DNA of 64,000 nucleotides from Pictodentalium vernedei (Eukaryota; Mollusca; Scaphopoda; Dentaliida; Dentaliidae), in assembly GCA_031216915.1 (NCBI GenBank), contig CM062291.1:33422484-33486483 (forward strand), read 5' to 3'. A program made the position numbers and the translations under genes. The notes under the pieces were generated by a model. It saw only the letters and a program-made list of their open reading frames with translations, was not told the DNA's origin and ran no database searches. Positions 35,983 to 47,475 of this stretch are shown piece by piece. The stretch's first letter is position 1. Each line of letters begins with the position of its first letter.

Positions 35983-36630
35983 CAGCCTTATTTTGGTAAT
36001 ATATATCCTTTATTGCTGACTGTGTCAAAAATAGAACTTTTCAAAACAATTAAACAGTGTTGTAAAGTGTGTGGTCCCCAATTAACATTCTAATGTGAAA
36101 TAAGGTAAAAAAAAAATAATTAAATCAGGTTTGGGAGGAAAAAAGGCAAAACATATTTCCTACTGGTATCAAAGCAGTAAATATTTTCCTATAGGCGACC
36201 ATTATAACGTTTAAGTGAAAAAAATTATAATCACATCACTTTAATTTTGGTATTCAAATATCTTTGTCAAGTATAGCACTCCAGACCCTTTTTGACCCGA
36301 AAACAGGGGATCATGCAACAAATAAGAGAGAAAACCTGAGCGGAAGGGAAGTACCGGTCATGTGCACCTATTTTTCAGGGAATTCCCAACAAAACCACAC
36401 CTTTTGTCAATTATATTTTTTAGGTCCAAAAGTCATCAAATCACCATCTTTATTTATCTGGAATATTCAACAATAATGCAAGATGTCATTAGAAAGTTTC
36501 AAATGTTTATTGAAAGAATATATTTTCCCACGGCTGCTTATTTTTAGAGATTGCATCATTTCCGAGTGCAACATTTCAAATATTTACTGCAGCTGTATCT
36601 TATGACTCATCAGTTCAGGTCATCAACTGT
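35983..36630. other. Intronic DNA without recognised features
   Basis: Mostly AT-rich. The open frame at 36264-36476 has no recognisable domain and no splice-site support. Confidence 0.4.
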
Positions 36631-36637
36631 GAATTAA

Positions 36638-37302
36638 CCGTTTACCTAACGAATTGCCCACATCTGCCCATGTAATATGCAAACTGAGCAGTTGAAAAAA
36701 TTAAATTTTTTTTAAAATTTCAACAAAACCATATTATGTGACCCCTCATTGGAACGAGCTCAATGAGCTCGTTCCAATGAGGGGGTCACATAATATGGTT
36801 TTGTTGAAATTTTTTGAAAAAGTAAAAAACAATTCTATGTTTGTGCGTCTGTCTGCTATAGAAATGAATATGGGGCCACCCCAAGTGTCCAAAATGGGTC
36901 TACTAGGAGTACTTTTTTATGACAGAGGTCATCGTCAGGTTTAAAAAAGTGTGTGGGGTGGGGGTGTAGGGGGGCACCAAAAGTTACAACCAAAATTTTT
37001 TTTTCCGATATATGTCTTCAAAGGGGTCTACTAGGTCTACGTTTTATCAGGAATCTAATGGTGAGGTTTAAAAAAGTATTGGAGTGGGTGTGTAGTGGAA
37101 TCTTATGGTGAGGTTTAAAAAAAATGCCAGGCTGGGGTGGGGGTGGGGGTGGGGGTGGGGGTGTAGAGGGGCATCAACAGTTATGACCAGCATGTTTTTT
37201 AACCGATTTTGGTCTTCTGAATACTCTCCTCAGCCTGAGCAACGCCGGGTAACCCTGCTAGTAAAATAATAAATTTTGATATCGTCTGCGTTGGGTAAAG
37301 GG
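36638..37302 (+). mobile_element. TTAA MITE, subfamily B, interrupted by a second element
   Basis: TTAA lies at 36634-36637 and 37303-37306. The left tip is CCGTTTACCTAACG. The palindromic core (about 36716-36815) is complete, with one extra G in the right arm. The right outer part (AATAATAAATTTTGATATCG) is displaced by an insert of about 430 bp. Confidence 0.85.
36834..37260 (+). mobile_element. Helitron-like non-autonomous insertion
   Basis: The insert starts near TCTATGTTTGTGCGTCTG and ends CAACGCCGGGTAACCCTG followed by CTAGT. A TC-type start and a short hairpin followed by CTAG-T at the end, without target duplication, are Helitron features. The 3' hairpin here is imperfect. The middle has GGTGGGG-rich repeats (37130-37165). 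The call rests on ends only. Confidence 0.5.
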
Positions 37303-37664
37303 TTAAATTACTGTTTGAGTGTGAACTGAAATTGGGAAATTTTTGGTTTGAATTGAGGAAACACTTTGGCCCCCGATTGGTCCACTTCAGCCCTGCTTTG
37401 ATTTTTTCCCGTTTTCAAGCCTTCCCAAGGCAAATCGTGTTGGCTGAAAATTGTTGCATTTTTCCAACAAACAGAGGAGGATAATAATGGGCAAACTGTG
37501 TTGCGCTGTTATATTAGAAATAAAATTTGGCAGAAATGTCAAGAAATTAACTCTTATCCACTGAGTATTTTCAAAATATTTTTACCAAATCTAGTCATGT
37601 CAACTGTGAAAAATTCATCTATATTTAACTCCAGAAATTACTGGTAAAAAATCCTTTCAATTTA

Positions 37665-38064
37665 GGCCCCACAAAGTAGATTGTCTGTTCTCAGGCCATT
37701 TTTTGTAAAATTGAATGCGGGTGGGCGTTTCGGGCAGGCAGGTGGTTTCGAGCAGATTTTTATTTTATCTTTTTTATAGTTATTTCTTCGCCACCAAAAG
37801 TTCATATTCTTGGTTTGGTTTATGTTTTAAGCCTCATAATCAACAAAATAGCATGAGTGGTGGTGTATTTCGGCCCTTGAGTGCAAGAAGGCTTTGCAAT
37901 GCTAAAGCATTGCAGAGCCTTCTTGCACTTAAGGGACAAATTTATCAATTTTATTAACTTGGGTAAAATATTTTTACTCTTTCAAGTTTGCATTGGTTAT
38001 AAAAAGAGAGCCAAAAAGACCATGGGGGAGGGCCTGAGAAACAGATTTTTAACTTTTTCAGGCC
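37665..38064 (+). mobile_element. Harbinger-like palindromic MITE (family H), full copy
   Basis: It has GGCC...GGCC termini with the 3-bp direct repeat TTA on both sides (37662-37664, 38065-38067), as in PIF/Harbinger elements. The axis carries CCTTGAGTGCAAGAAGGCTT, TGCAATGC, then the complement with two changes. The outer parts (ACAAAGTAGATTGTCTG versus GAGAAACAGATTTTTAAC) pair only weakly. No protein is encoded. Confidence 0.8.
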
Positions 38065-38181
38065 TTACGGGAGGAGATTTGGTTACATGTGCCCAAATTA
38101 CACTTATTTCAATGGCAAGAGATTTATGGCCTGGCAGGAATATCTGCCAGCAGCATACAATGAGTTAAACAATATTCATAC

Positions 38182-38437
38182 CTGCTGTGTTATTATGTTT
38201 TTTTTTCTTTGACTCATCATCTTCGTCATCATCATCCTTCTCATTATTATTTTGATTTTCAAACTTGGAATACTGTGAAGTACCATCACCTTCCAAAATG
38301 TTAGAATTCGTACCACATAAGAAGTTGCTCAGAGATCGAGTGGCTCTAACTGGATTTTCTGAAGAATTGTTCTGGAAATCTTGTACTGTTGCATTTAAAT
38401 CATTTAGGAAATATTCCAAACTTCTAAGATTCCTCAG
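38182..38437 (-). CDS. Exon b of ABCA-subfamily transporter (extracellular domain 1)
   Basis: This is a 256-nt exon on the minus strand with acceptor TTTACATAG and donor GTATGA, starting in phase 0 and ending in phase 1. The product runs from LRNLRSLEYFLNDLN through ATRSLSNFLCG to a very hydrophilic end. In ABCA1 and ABCA4 the corresponding region has a helical stretch followed by a conserved cysteine segment (SRIVCG in ABCA1), which SLSNFLCG matches in position. NNS and NNT sequons fit a secreted-side domain. The second half is unusual: an Asn-rich stretch, then an acidic run (DDDDEDDE) directly followed by basic KKKK. This looks like a lineage-specific low-complexity loop rather than conserved sequence. 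The exon ends one base into a codon, which the TT start of the next exon completes. Confidence 0.78.
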
Positions 38438-39259
38438 CTATGTAAAGTAAAAAATCCACTATGTAATATTACTGTTACTTTGTGTGTGAATTATCTCTGA
38501 AGCACCATCACTTTTAAAAAAATATTTTTTATTATATGCTAGCCTGTGAATTATTGCAAATTATCAAAGATATTTCTCGACATCCATCGACTCAGGGACC
38601 AGCCGTGAGGAGGACTAGGGCAATCATGTCGCCCTTCTAAGCCCAAAGTCGCCTTGAAAAATAGCCGGGGTGATTACAAGTCGCCCTCTAAAAATTGGCC
38701 AAAATTTTGAAAGGCTGAACTGAGTGATCCGAGGTTTACATAAAAACAATTATTTTCAAGAATCGAATGTGCTTGAGTGTGAAAAATGGGCATTTTCATT
38801 CGTCAAATAAACAACCATTTATTTGAAATCACAGGCCAATCAATTGTCCATTGTCGCTTTTGGAGGATTTTTTATTTCTATTTTGTTCCACTTCAGTCGG
38901 AGCTTCGTGTCGAAACAAAAATTGGTGACTTACGCGACTCAACAAAATAACCCAGTTTGAAAGTAGGTTACCTCGCTTAGGATACCAAAAATGTATACAC
39001 AACGGACGTATTTTCTAACACTGTATTTTTATTTCGTTTTGCTGATGACTGTTAACTGTTGGGCCGTCTATTCCCAGAAAAACACAAATGGGATTGAAAC
39101 ACATGAAAAAAAGCTTTATACAGGGCACAAGTGTGCATGTGAAGGATCTTGAAAAAGGTCCTCCTAAACACCGGAATGACACGAAATGACACGGAATGAC
39201 ACCGGAATGCCATAAAAATCTAAATTTTATAGTAAATTTCCTTTCTTATTATACCTACC

Positions 39260-39503
39260 ACAATTGTTTACTACAGGCTTGCACTATAGTGGAAGTCCCT
39301 AACTCGGATAAAATACTCTCTATTTTTGTCTTTCCCAAGCAAGTTGGGAAAGAAAAGTGGTGCAAAAGCACCAAGAAAAAATAAGCCAAAACTGGGTTGA
39401 GTGCAACTGGCGCAGACCCAGTACGGGACGCTCTCTCCCAAGTACAACTCCACGACTTCCGTTGCCAGTGCGCATATACCGTCGCTAAAGACTCTCTTTT
39501 TGA
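39260..39503. repeat. DIRS inverted terminal repeat, left (3') end
   Basis: From CCACAATTGTTTACTACAGG to CTAAAGACTCTCTTTTTG this is inverted and closely similar to 47476-47735. About 43 bases outward of it (39217-39259, AAATCTAAATTTTATAG...) are specific to this end and reappear inverted in the internal complementary region. Confidence 0.88.
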
Positions 39504-39580
39504 ATCCGTCAACGTTAGAGTTATGTGATCAGTGGGGAGGAAAGATTCTTTACCCATAAAGAAGACGGGAGGGCCTCCAT

Positions 39581-39671
39581 GTAAACAATTGCGGTAGGTA
39601 TAATAAGAAAGGAAATTTACTATAAAATTTAGATTTCTTATCAACATACTCACAATTATTTACTACAGGCT
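39581..39671. repeat. DIRS internal complementary region
   Basis: The first half (GTAAACAATTGCGGTAGG to AAAATTTAGATTT) is the reverse complement of the left end. The second half (CTTATCAACATACTCACAAT to ACTACAGGC) is the reverse complement of the right end. The two join at TTT. In DIRS replication models this region templates the joining of the two ends into a circle, and the join here predicts the exact element tips. Confidence 0.88.
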
Positions 39672-39886
39672 GAATAGACAATAGGCTGGAGGGAATCGCA
39701 TAACCAACCCACACATAACCTCAGTGCACTGGAACCGTGAAGCAGAAGGAAGAGGTCCCGAGGCTTATCAACCATAATGTCGCAATCATTGGTAAAGGAC
39801 AATGAAAAGAGACATATGAGCCTGTGTGACACACAGACAGAAAAAGGGCAGTAACAGCACAAGGCTGAAACTGACCTTCAAGAAGC

Positions 39887-40406
39887 CTAATGGCCAGGGC
39901 AGACAACAGCCTGAGCAGAAGAAAGAGGACCCAAGGCAAAAAGGTCCTCCGACTGCTCCTGCAACTGGCGCATATAAAAGGTGGAGAAAGTAGAGGCATT
40001 TCTCCAGTAGGCTGACTGTATAACATCCGACAACTTGATGGAGTTAGAATAAGCCCAAGAGGTGGATAATGCCCGCACCTCGTGGGCAGAAATACGATTG
40101 GTAATACAATCACCAGCTGCTAAACGACCGTAAGCCGTACGAATAGCAAGACAAATCCATCGAGAAATGGATTGAGGAGAGACCTTCTGTCGACCCGGAA
40201 TAAGAGACAGAAAAAAACGTTTCCTGCCTTTCCGTATGAAACGTGTCCGATCGAGATAAATGCGAATAGCACGGACCGGACAGAGCAAAGGGCGATTACC
40301 CTAAACAGAAGGAAGAGCCCTGATACAGATAGGAGGAGGAGTAGTATCTGGCAACTGATTCTTGGCCAAAAAAGAGCAATCAGTGTAAAAGTAACACTGT
40401 TGGGAG
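39887..40406 (-). pseudogene. DIRS tyrosine recombinase, C-terminal catalytic part
   Basis: The frame encodes the LCPVRAIRIYLDRT box, then ISRWICLAIRTAYG, then AHEVRALSTSWAY carrying the His-x-x-Arg pair, and FSTFYMRQL carrying the nucleophilic tyrosine. All are typical of DIRS recombinases. An in-frame stop lies just upstream of LCPVRA (near 40302). The protein is cut at 40406 by the hAT-like insertion. The N-terminal part is on the other side at 42408-42974. The enzyme would have cut and joined circular element DNA at the target. Confidence 0.88.
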
Positions 40407-42399
40407 TAGGGCTGGGCGGTTTTGAAATTTGCATTTCGGTTCGGTTTCGGTTTCGGTTTTGTACAAAAACTCGGTTTTCGGTTCGGTTTTCGGTTTTTCA
40501 TAATATATTGTAGAAATCCACATTTTAGAGGGTAATGTACACATAAAATCTGTCTGTATTTGTCATCCAAGTCATGAGGCTCATATAGCGAGTTGAGTCA
40601 TTCGGGTTAATCAGTGTTCACCACTCTTCTCAGCAAATGGACATAATGTGTTGGGCTGCTGTAGTGGGCAACAGTGGTGGAGCGGTGGAGCCATGAGGTA
40701 TCTACTATCTAGGGAGACCAGCCCCCCCCCCCCCCCCCCCCCCCACCCTCCACTCAAAATCCCACTTGCTTCTTCCATCCCCAAATTTGAAAAAATTATT
40801 TTTGATTTCCTGCCCTCAGTACAAGTACAGTACCCTCAGTCCTGAGATTCCCCCCCACCCCCCCCCCCCCCCCAAAAAAAATCTCCACTAGCATGGTCCA
40901 CAGGATTTCAAACCATGGCTCCACCACTGATGGGAGCTGCCTTGTTCTGTCAGTGAGATTTGGGACCTTGTCAAGACAAGATGCAGAAATTCACAAGAAA
41001 AGCTACATTTTAGCAAAAATCAACATTTCCTTATTTTTTATGGAGTCGCAATGCTCTCACCCTGGTTTTGGTGGATAATGTGCAATTGTTGTGCTTATTT
41101 CGGTAATTATCACATCGCTTGAAAATAGACGTGCCCCGTGTTTCTTGGTGGTTCCTGCTTCAAATGACAGTGGAATAAGAGGAACACAAATCATATTTTT
41201 TCTGATTTTGATAACTATTGTTGAAGTAAGTCGTGATATACGAATCAGTTTTATTGGTAACTCACTCCAATGCTTTCACAATATCTCTCTTAATTTCGAC
41301 TGTAGATGTTCGTTTTTTACTTTGATTCTGCCCAAACATAGAAATTGGGCGAAATGGGCGGTGCCAAGGCAAAGATATTACCAACTTTACTTTGCCCTCT
41401 TGGCTTATCCCTGCGTTGATTTCATCTTATTCAAGACAGGCGATTGATGATTTTGAAGGGAGGGGAGACTGCTGCATAATGGGGGTTGAAAGAAAGTTTG
41501 CAATATTGCATCTTGCGATTTGTTGTGTTTACAAAATACACATGGTCATGACACGTGTTGATTATAACATCTTCGTATTGGGAATGCAGCGTGTGTACCT
41601 GACAGACCTGCAGTACTGCGCGATTCCTTAAAGTAAGTTCAAATAGTATACAAACAATTCCCAATAAGTTTTAAAAAAACTTTCAATAGTTACCTGCCAT
41701 CCATTTAATTGGATGTGTTCTATTTTAATTTAACCATTTTATTGTTGACAAAAAACATAACTGCCAATGCGCAGCGTTATCTCTGAGCATGTGACTTCAG
41801 AGAACGTGCCAGTGGTCGGTTAATTAACATAATTTACTCGTCATTTTTCCCATGTGAACTTTGAGGTTTTAAAACTCAATAAATTTTATGTTTACCACCA
41901 ATCTAATTTACAACGTGCTGTACGCAGATGATTTTAGGTCAAAGGTAATTTATAATACTTTTACACCACATATTGTCAGGTAACTTGCAATACCTCTTTG
42001 GTCGAATATGCCCGGTTCAGTAAATTTACTTAACAATTCTTGAATTGCATGTGTGGATTTTTACGTACGACTTTTTAATTTTTCATATTCCATCTGCTGG
42101 TGGTTCTGTAGATATTGTTTAAGATACAAGAAATTTGCTACCACTATTTGTGGGGGGAGGGTGGGGGGATTTGTTGTCAGTCCTCTCGAAGTAAGCATAA
42201 ATGGCACAGCATTTACCTTTGCCTGACATTTAAGCCTTTGGCGTGCTGAAAGCAAGTGATTGAGTGGTCATAAACTTAACCAATTCTGGGAAATTTGTTG
42301 AAACCGAAAGTCTCGGTTTTTTGTTAAGGCGGCGGTTCGGTTTCGGTTTAAAAAAAAAAACCGAACCGAACCGAAAAACCGATAAACCGCCCAGCCCTA
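40407..42399. mobile_element. hAT-like element inserted in the DIRS recombinase gene
   Basis: The terminal inverted repeats are TAGGGCTGGGCGGTTTTG and AAACCGCCCAGCCCTA, backed by inverted CGGTTCGGTTTCGGTTT tracts. The direct repeat GTTGGGAG at 40399-40406 and 42400-42407 is an exact 8-bp duplication of the recombinase coding sequence. Internally there are two C runs (40722-40744 and 40849-40874) and short frames without recognisable transposase motifs. It is the youngest layer of this nest. Confidence 0.9.
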
Positions 42400-42407
42400 G
42401 TTGGGAG

Positions 42408-42974
42408 AGCTCCTAAAAAAGGCCGGGTCAACCGAGAGGGCGTGAAGCTCACTAACCCGTTTGGCCGAAGCAAACGCCATCAGAAACGCCATCTTATATG
42501 TGAGAAAATGCATATCCACCTGGGATAAAGGTTCGAACGGGCCCCCCCCCCCCCCCTCCCCCACTCCAAGCATAGCAGCACCCACGAAAAATTCCATCGT
42601 GGGGAAAGCTGCAAAGTCCGAGGCCTTTTCAAAGAAAAGTGCCGAACAAGCTTGGAGAGGTAAGGATTAGTGCCGATACGACGCTTTCCCTCATAAGAAA
42701 AAGTCTCTGAAAGCATGGACCTGTAACCCTTGATGGTAACAGGCTGGAGACCCTGAGAATCAAACAGATATACCAGAAACTCCGCAATCTGTGAAATCGA
42801 AGGATTAGCATAATCAACAGAGTGATCAGCACACCATCGACAGAAGACCTTCCATTTAGCTGCATAAGCTAAACCAGTGGAGTACCTCTTTGAAGAAGAA
42901 ATGCACTCCACTGCTCGTCTCGAAAAACCTCTACGGAGGAGACAGGACCTGACAAAAGATATGCGTGAAGGCAC
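42408..42974 (-). pseudogene. DIRS tyrosine recombinase, N-terminal part
   Basis: The frame starting at 42974 encodes a SAM-like core-binding domain: SSSKRYSTGLAYAAKW, FCRWCADHSVDYANPS, ISQIAEFLVYLFDSQGL, TIKGYRSMLS. A run of about 16 C (42541-42556 on the plus strand) shifts the frame. Beyond it another frame continues with FLTYKMAFLMAFASAKRVSE, containing the first catalytic arginine in the A.AKR.SELHAL box. The fragment then ends at the hAT insertion. The break is a length change in a homopolymer and could partly be a sequencing or assembly effect. Confidence 0.85.
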
Positions 42975-43954
42975 AATGAAGTCGGGTCGACGTGAAACCT
43001 CCTCGACATAGAAGGTCGCGACGTAGCGGGAGACGTGCCGGAACCACTGCCATCAGCGAGCGGAGCTGATTGATCCACACCCACTGAGGCAACAGAGGAG
43101 CGATCTGAATGATTCGACAACTGCAGGTTCGAATTTTGGCTAGAACCTGAGGCAGAATCGGAACCGACGAGAAGGCGTAGCCGACTAGACCGTTCCAATC
43201 GAGTGACAGAGTGTCCACGGCAAAAGCCATAGGATCTGGACACGGGGACACGAAAGTGTCCACCTGATGGTTCCAATGAGTCGCAAAGAGATCGAGGTGG
43301 GGACGTCCCCAGAGATTGCAAAGTGACTGGAACACTGCCCTCTGGAGCATCCACTCGGTGGAAATAACGCTGCCCTGTCGGGACAGGGAGTCGGCTAGGA
43401 CGTTCAGACGACCGGGAATGTGATGAACAACCACTCCGGCGTGAATATCCTGAGCGGGCAGTAGAAGATCCCGAGCCAATTCGTACATCGGAACCGAGTG
43501 CGTGCCGCCCTGGTTCCGAATGTAAGCAACCACTGTCGAATTGTCGGACAGCAGAAGGACCTGGTGATTCGACAGGTGAGGGATCCACTGCCTGAAACTC
43601 AGAAGAAGAGCAAGAAGCTCCTTCTGGTTGATGTGTAGAGCTGCTTGATCCTGGTCCCACATCCCGTGTAGGGAAAGACCGAGAGGATCCAACGTCGCAC
43701 CCCATCCGAGATCACTGGCATCTGCCGTCAGAACGCGATCGAACGCGGGTAAGTCCAATGGAACACCCTGCATAATCCACTGAACATCTGTCCAGGGAAG
43801 AAGGTGAGGATAAAGAGATTCCGGAAACGGAAGCACCTGATCCAGAGAATCTACATTCGGCCTCCAACGACTGAGCAGAAAGTGTTGGAGAGGTCTGACA
43901 CGCAGTCGACCAAGAGGAATGAGATCCGTCACCGAACCGCAGAGATCGATCAGC
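42931..43954 (-). pseudogene. DIRS RNase H and linker domain
   Basis: The RNase H signature is complete in order: LTADASDLGWGATL (first Asp), INQKELLALLLSFRQW (Glu), LLSDNSTVVAYIRNQGG (Asp) and VHHIPGRLNVLADSLSR (final Asp). Next comes the conserved DIRS segment HLDLFATHWN, FVSPCPDPMAFAVDTLSL, W. The frame then overlaps the start of the recombinase frame. It is one base out of phase with the reverse transcriptase upstream, with the switch at about 43954. RNase H would remove the RNA strand after first-strand synthesis. Confidence 0.92.
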
Positions 43955-44764
43955 CGGAGAAAACTCCCGAGCGGTCGCGGACGTGGGCTGGGACAGAGTC
44001 AGAGCAAAAGCTGAGAGAATCACAGCCTTGGCCTGGGGAACCGCTACCAAATTGAATTGGGTTTGGAAAGACATCCCCAGATGACAAAACGACTGAGAAG
44101 GGACCAGGTCCGACTTCTCCTCGTTGACTCTGAATCCTAGCGACGTGAGCAAGCTCAACAGAGTGGCAACATCCGACTCCAGTAAGGCAGCATTGGAATG
44201 TCTCTGCAGGATATCGTCCAGATATGCCGAAGTAGTCACCCTGGACTGTGTGCGATGGAACGCTATCACATGCGACATCAGTCTGGTGAAGGCCCAAGGA
44301 GCCAGGTTGAGGCCGAAAGGCATGGCCTTGAACTGGTAAACTCGCCCCAGAAAAGCGAACCTGAGATACTTCTGTGACGCCCGATGCATCAGAACGTGGA
44401 AGTAAGCGTCTCGCAGGTCGATGCTGGCAGCGAAATCTCCCTGGTGAATTGATTGGCGGACCGACCCGAAAGTCTCCATGCTGAACTTGGGAGCAATGAT
44501 AGACTGGTTCAGGATACTCAGATCGATAACCGGTCGGAGTCGGCCGTCCTTCTTCGGCACCAAGAACAGGCGGGAATAGAAACCCACTGACTGAATGTTC
44601 TTGACGACCTCGATCGCCCCCTTTGCCAGGAGATTGGCAATCTCCGTGGACAACAGTTCCCGACGTAAAACGTCTGAAGGAACTGTGCTTGGAAGAGGCA
44701 CCCTTGACAGAGTGGGGTGCCGTCGGAAGGATATTCGCAGCCCGGACCGAACAACATCTAACAC
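43955..44764 (-). pseudogene. DIRS reverse transcriptase domain
   Basis: RT motifs appear in order: LFLVPKKDGRLRPVIDLS (fingers), ASIDLRDAYFHVLMH (first catalytic Asp), MPFGLNLAPWAFTRLM, then AYLDDIL (the YxDD box, intact), and LGFRVNEEKS with CHLGM. The upstream part, TEIANLLAKGAIEVV, is the usual DIRS entry. After ATAREFS a one-base shift moves the real continuation into the RNase H frame, so the 350-codon frame ending at 43712 has an artefactual tail. No start codon is convincing, and the gene was probably joined to or overlapped gag. Confidence 0.93.
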
Positions 44765-44935
44765 CCACGGATCGGATGTGATGGTCTGCGAAGTCTGCTA
44801 TCCTTCCTCCAACCTGGGACGAGTCGAGGTGAGGACCTTCATTTCGAGCCCCAACGAGGCCCGCGAGAGGAGAAACCACCTCCTCTACTAAATGAAGAAT
44901 CCTGAGACTTCCATCGATTCTGCCGACCTTTACCC

Positions 44936-46444
44936 TTACAACCTTGAGTAAGAAGTAGAGGCGGCGGCAGAAGGACCAGCCTTCTGCTTCACAGAGGAAG
45001 CAGAAGGGTACTTGTTAGGCTTGGAACGGCCCTTGCCTCCCCTAGAAGGCTGATCAAGCTGACGAAACAGCAGCTGATCTTTGGAATGACGTAGGACGTC
45101 ATCCCGGACCGTCGACACGGAACCATGGAAAAGTTGCGGACCTGCCAAAAGAAGCAGATCGAAGAGCAGCACGCTGCTCCTCGGGAAGGGATCGTCCTGT
45201 GTCCAGCACAGCGTCCCTTCGAACTAATTCCAGATTAGCCGTGTTACAGGCATGTGTGTAAGATGCATAAGCGCCTTGGACAGCACACGCAAAGGAGCCT
45301 GTACCTCGTGAAACTTATCTGGAGGCAGATAAGCAGCCAAAGCTGAGACGACGTGATCTGAGAGAGAAAGCATGCCAAGCATCTCTCTAGATAAGCCCAA
45401 CGTGGACTCCAGAGTCGTCATTGGAATGACGGCAGACTTGGGCTTGGAAAGCCCGAGGGAAGTGGAGTCCTGATCCAGAACCGTCAAAGTCTGGCAGACC
45501 GACGGATTGGTGGAATCGCAGGAACGATAACGCACAGGAGGCAAAAAGGTGTCAACCCTGGTGAAGAACGGAGTCTTCAGACCCTTGGAACTCAGCTTGG
45601 AGTCCAATGCTGAAAAAGCTTCAACCACCTGTACCGACTGGCACGGTCGAAGGCGCCCAGGAGCAGGTTGGTCCATAGGCTGTAGGCGCGCGACCGATGA
45701 TCGCGGCCTGGCTGACACTGTCGGCTGGTTAGCAGGTTTGAGATCAGGCAGAAACCCAAACACAAAGTCAAGAGCTGCCCCCAAGTCCGAAGACTGCTGG
45801 TCCTCGACATCAAGCAAGTCGGACTCCTCCCCAGAGTCGGAAGACACATAGCCCATCGTGGGCAAACCAGCCGACGCCTCCCATGGTGGCGGGACACCAG
45901 GGGAATCAGAAACCGGCCTGTTTCCAATCCCGGGAGGCGGCGCCATAGGAGGCGTCTGGAAACCACTCGCTGCCTCGCTGGAAGCAACAGGAAGGCTCCT
46001 TGACAGAACCTGAGTGAGTAAGGAGAGGGCCTCCCTAAGCTCACTGTCCGAACTGGCCGGTTTGACAGGGGAGCGAACCGGCAAAGTGGCTTCACCTCTG
46101 ACCCTCTTAACCAGCGAAGAGTCACGATCCTCCAAAACACCCGACGCAGGACGATGGGCGGCAGCCGAAACATCTGAAGGCAGACGTGTATAGGGGTACG
46201 AGGCACCCCGAGGATCAATATAGCGAGAACTCATGAGAGTCACCGCGGACCTCGCGGGGCAGAAGGTCCAGGCTGCACAAAAGGCGTTGGTCCCCCAAAA
46301 CTGGTCAGGTGGCCAGAATGAGTGGACGGAAACGCCACGGAGTTCATAGTGTCTCCACTTAGAACATCCGAATCCAAAGACACAACTGTGGTGCTCGACG
46401 GCGTAGAGACCACAGTGGTGTGTTCGGCCGGCAGCCCCTTCCAA
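44936..46444 (-). pseudogene. DIRS gag-like region, C-terminal part
   Basis: The 406-codon frame at 45224-46444 is rich in Ser and Pro and acidic in the middle (SSDSGEESDLLDVEDQQSSD). It ends with a helical LSDHVVSALAAYLPPDKFHE segment typical of DIRS gag proteins. The basic tail (QPSRGGKGRSKPNKYPSA) is in a different frame at 44936-45172, so an indel lies near 45200. The first about 65 codons of the long frame are probably read out of frame. The role would be RNA packaging. Confidence 0.7.
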
Positions 46445-46518
46445 CTTCGCCGAGTTGAAGTCAGGGAAGGCTGAGGCCGATATCCCACATCTACAGAACC
46501 AGACATTCCTGCAGTCCC

Positions 46519-47139
46519 CTACAGTGAAAAGCCGAGGCCGGCTGAAAATGACGACGAAGCAGACGGACCAGCAGTAGTAGTAGATACGTCGGGAGTCATT
46601 GAGGCTGGTGGAATAGTGAAGAGAGCACCCCTTCTCGGCCCCGAAGGAGGAGTCACAACCCTAGTGACAGCCTCAGATGTCGACTGGAGGGGGACCGTAG
46701 TCCCGGAACCAGGCACCTTTTCACCAGAACACTCAACGGCTCCCGCAGTATCCACTACAGGAAAAGACTGCACATCCCCCACGGAGGAGGAAAAACTCTC
46801 ACCAGACAAGGTCGGCTCGGGAGCCCCCGAATGACCACGTTCTCCTTTCCCGCGGGAACGGGAGGCACGGCCACGAGAACGAACGACACAGTTAACTGAC
46901 ACCCAGAAAGTGGATGACCATGATCCACAGACACCACATGGCGGCTCGGCCGAACACCCATTACAGGAGGAACAAGAAGAATGAGAATCCTCCACATGCT
47001 TTGGCAGCAGACATTGCCCACAAGGAATTGTCCTGTGCATGATAGAGGTGAGAGGAGCAAAGAAGGTGAAATCAGAAAACAGAAGAACACCCCCAAAGAA
47101 GAGAGAAATTAAGACCCTAGAAGGTCGACCGGGAACCAC
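46519..47139 (-). pseudogene. DIRS gag-like region, N-terminal Cys-rich part
   Basis: The frame contains a regular Cys/His cluster: CGQCLLPKHVEDSHSSC, CNGC, PPCGVCGSW. Such clusters occur at the start of many animal DIRS gag proteins. It is followed by an Arg/Ser-rich stretch (SRGRASRSRGKGERG) and low-complexity Ser/Thr. It is separated by stops from the frame at 46444, so the gag gene is broken. Confidence 0.65.
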
Positions 47140-47475
47140 ACAACAGGATGACTACTCTCAAAAGAGAGAAGAAAAACTGTATGAGCGGTACCCCACTGAC
47201 ACCCAACTCTAACACAATTAGAAAAATTAGCAAATTAAGCATTGACAATAATTGTGAAAAAATTTAAGTCCGAACCGCATGGCACATGAAATTCGCGCGC
47301 GACTCGAGAGAGAACAAATAAAATACATTATGGATATATAATATTGAAGAGAATATAATAAAAACTGTTCCTGATAATACAAAGGATACTCTGATACACT
47401 ATGAATCAGGAAAACATCAATCAACTGGATAAACACTGATAAGCGTGCAGAACATCTCGACACAAGGCGGATGAC

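Noticed and set aside
43712-43945. Ser-rich C-terminal tail of the reverse transcriptase frame
   Set aside because: It is the out-of-frame continuation after a one-base shift near 43954. The RNase H motifs lie in the other frame.
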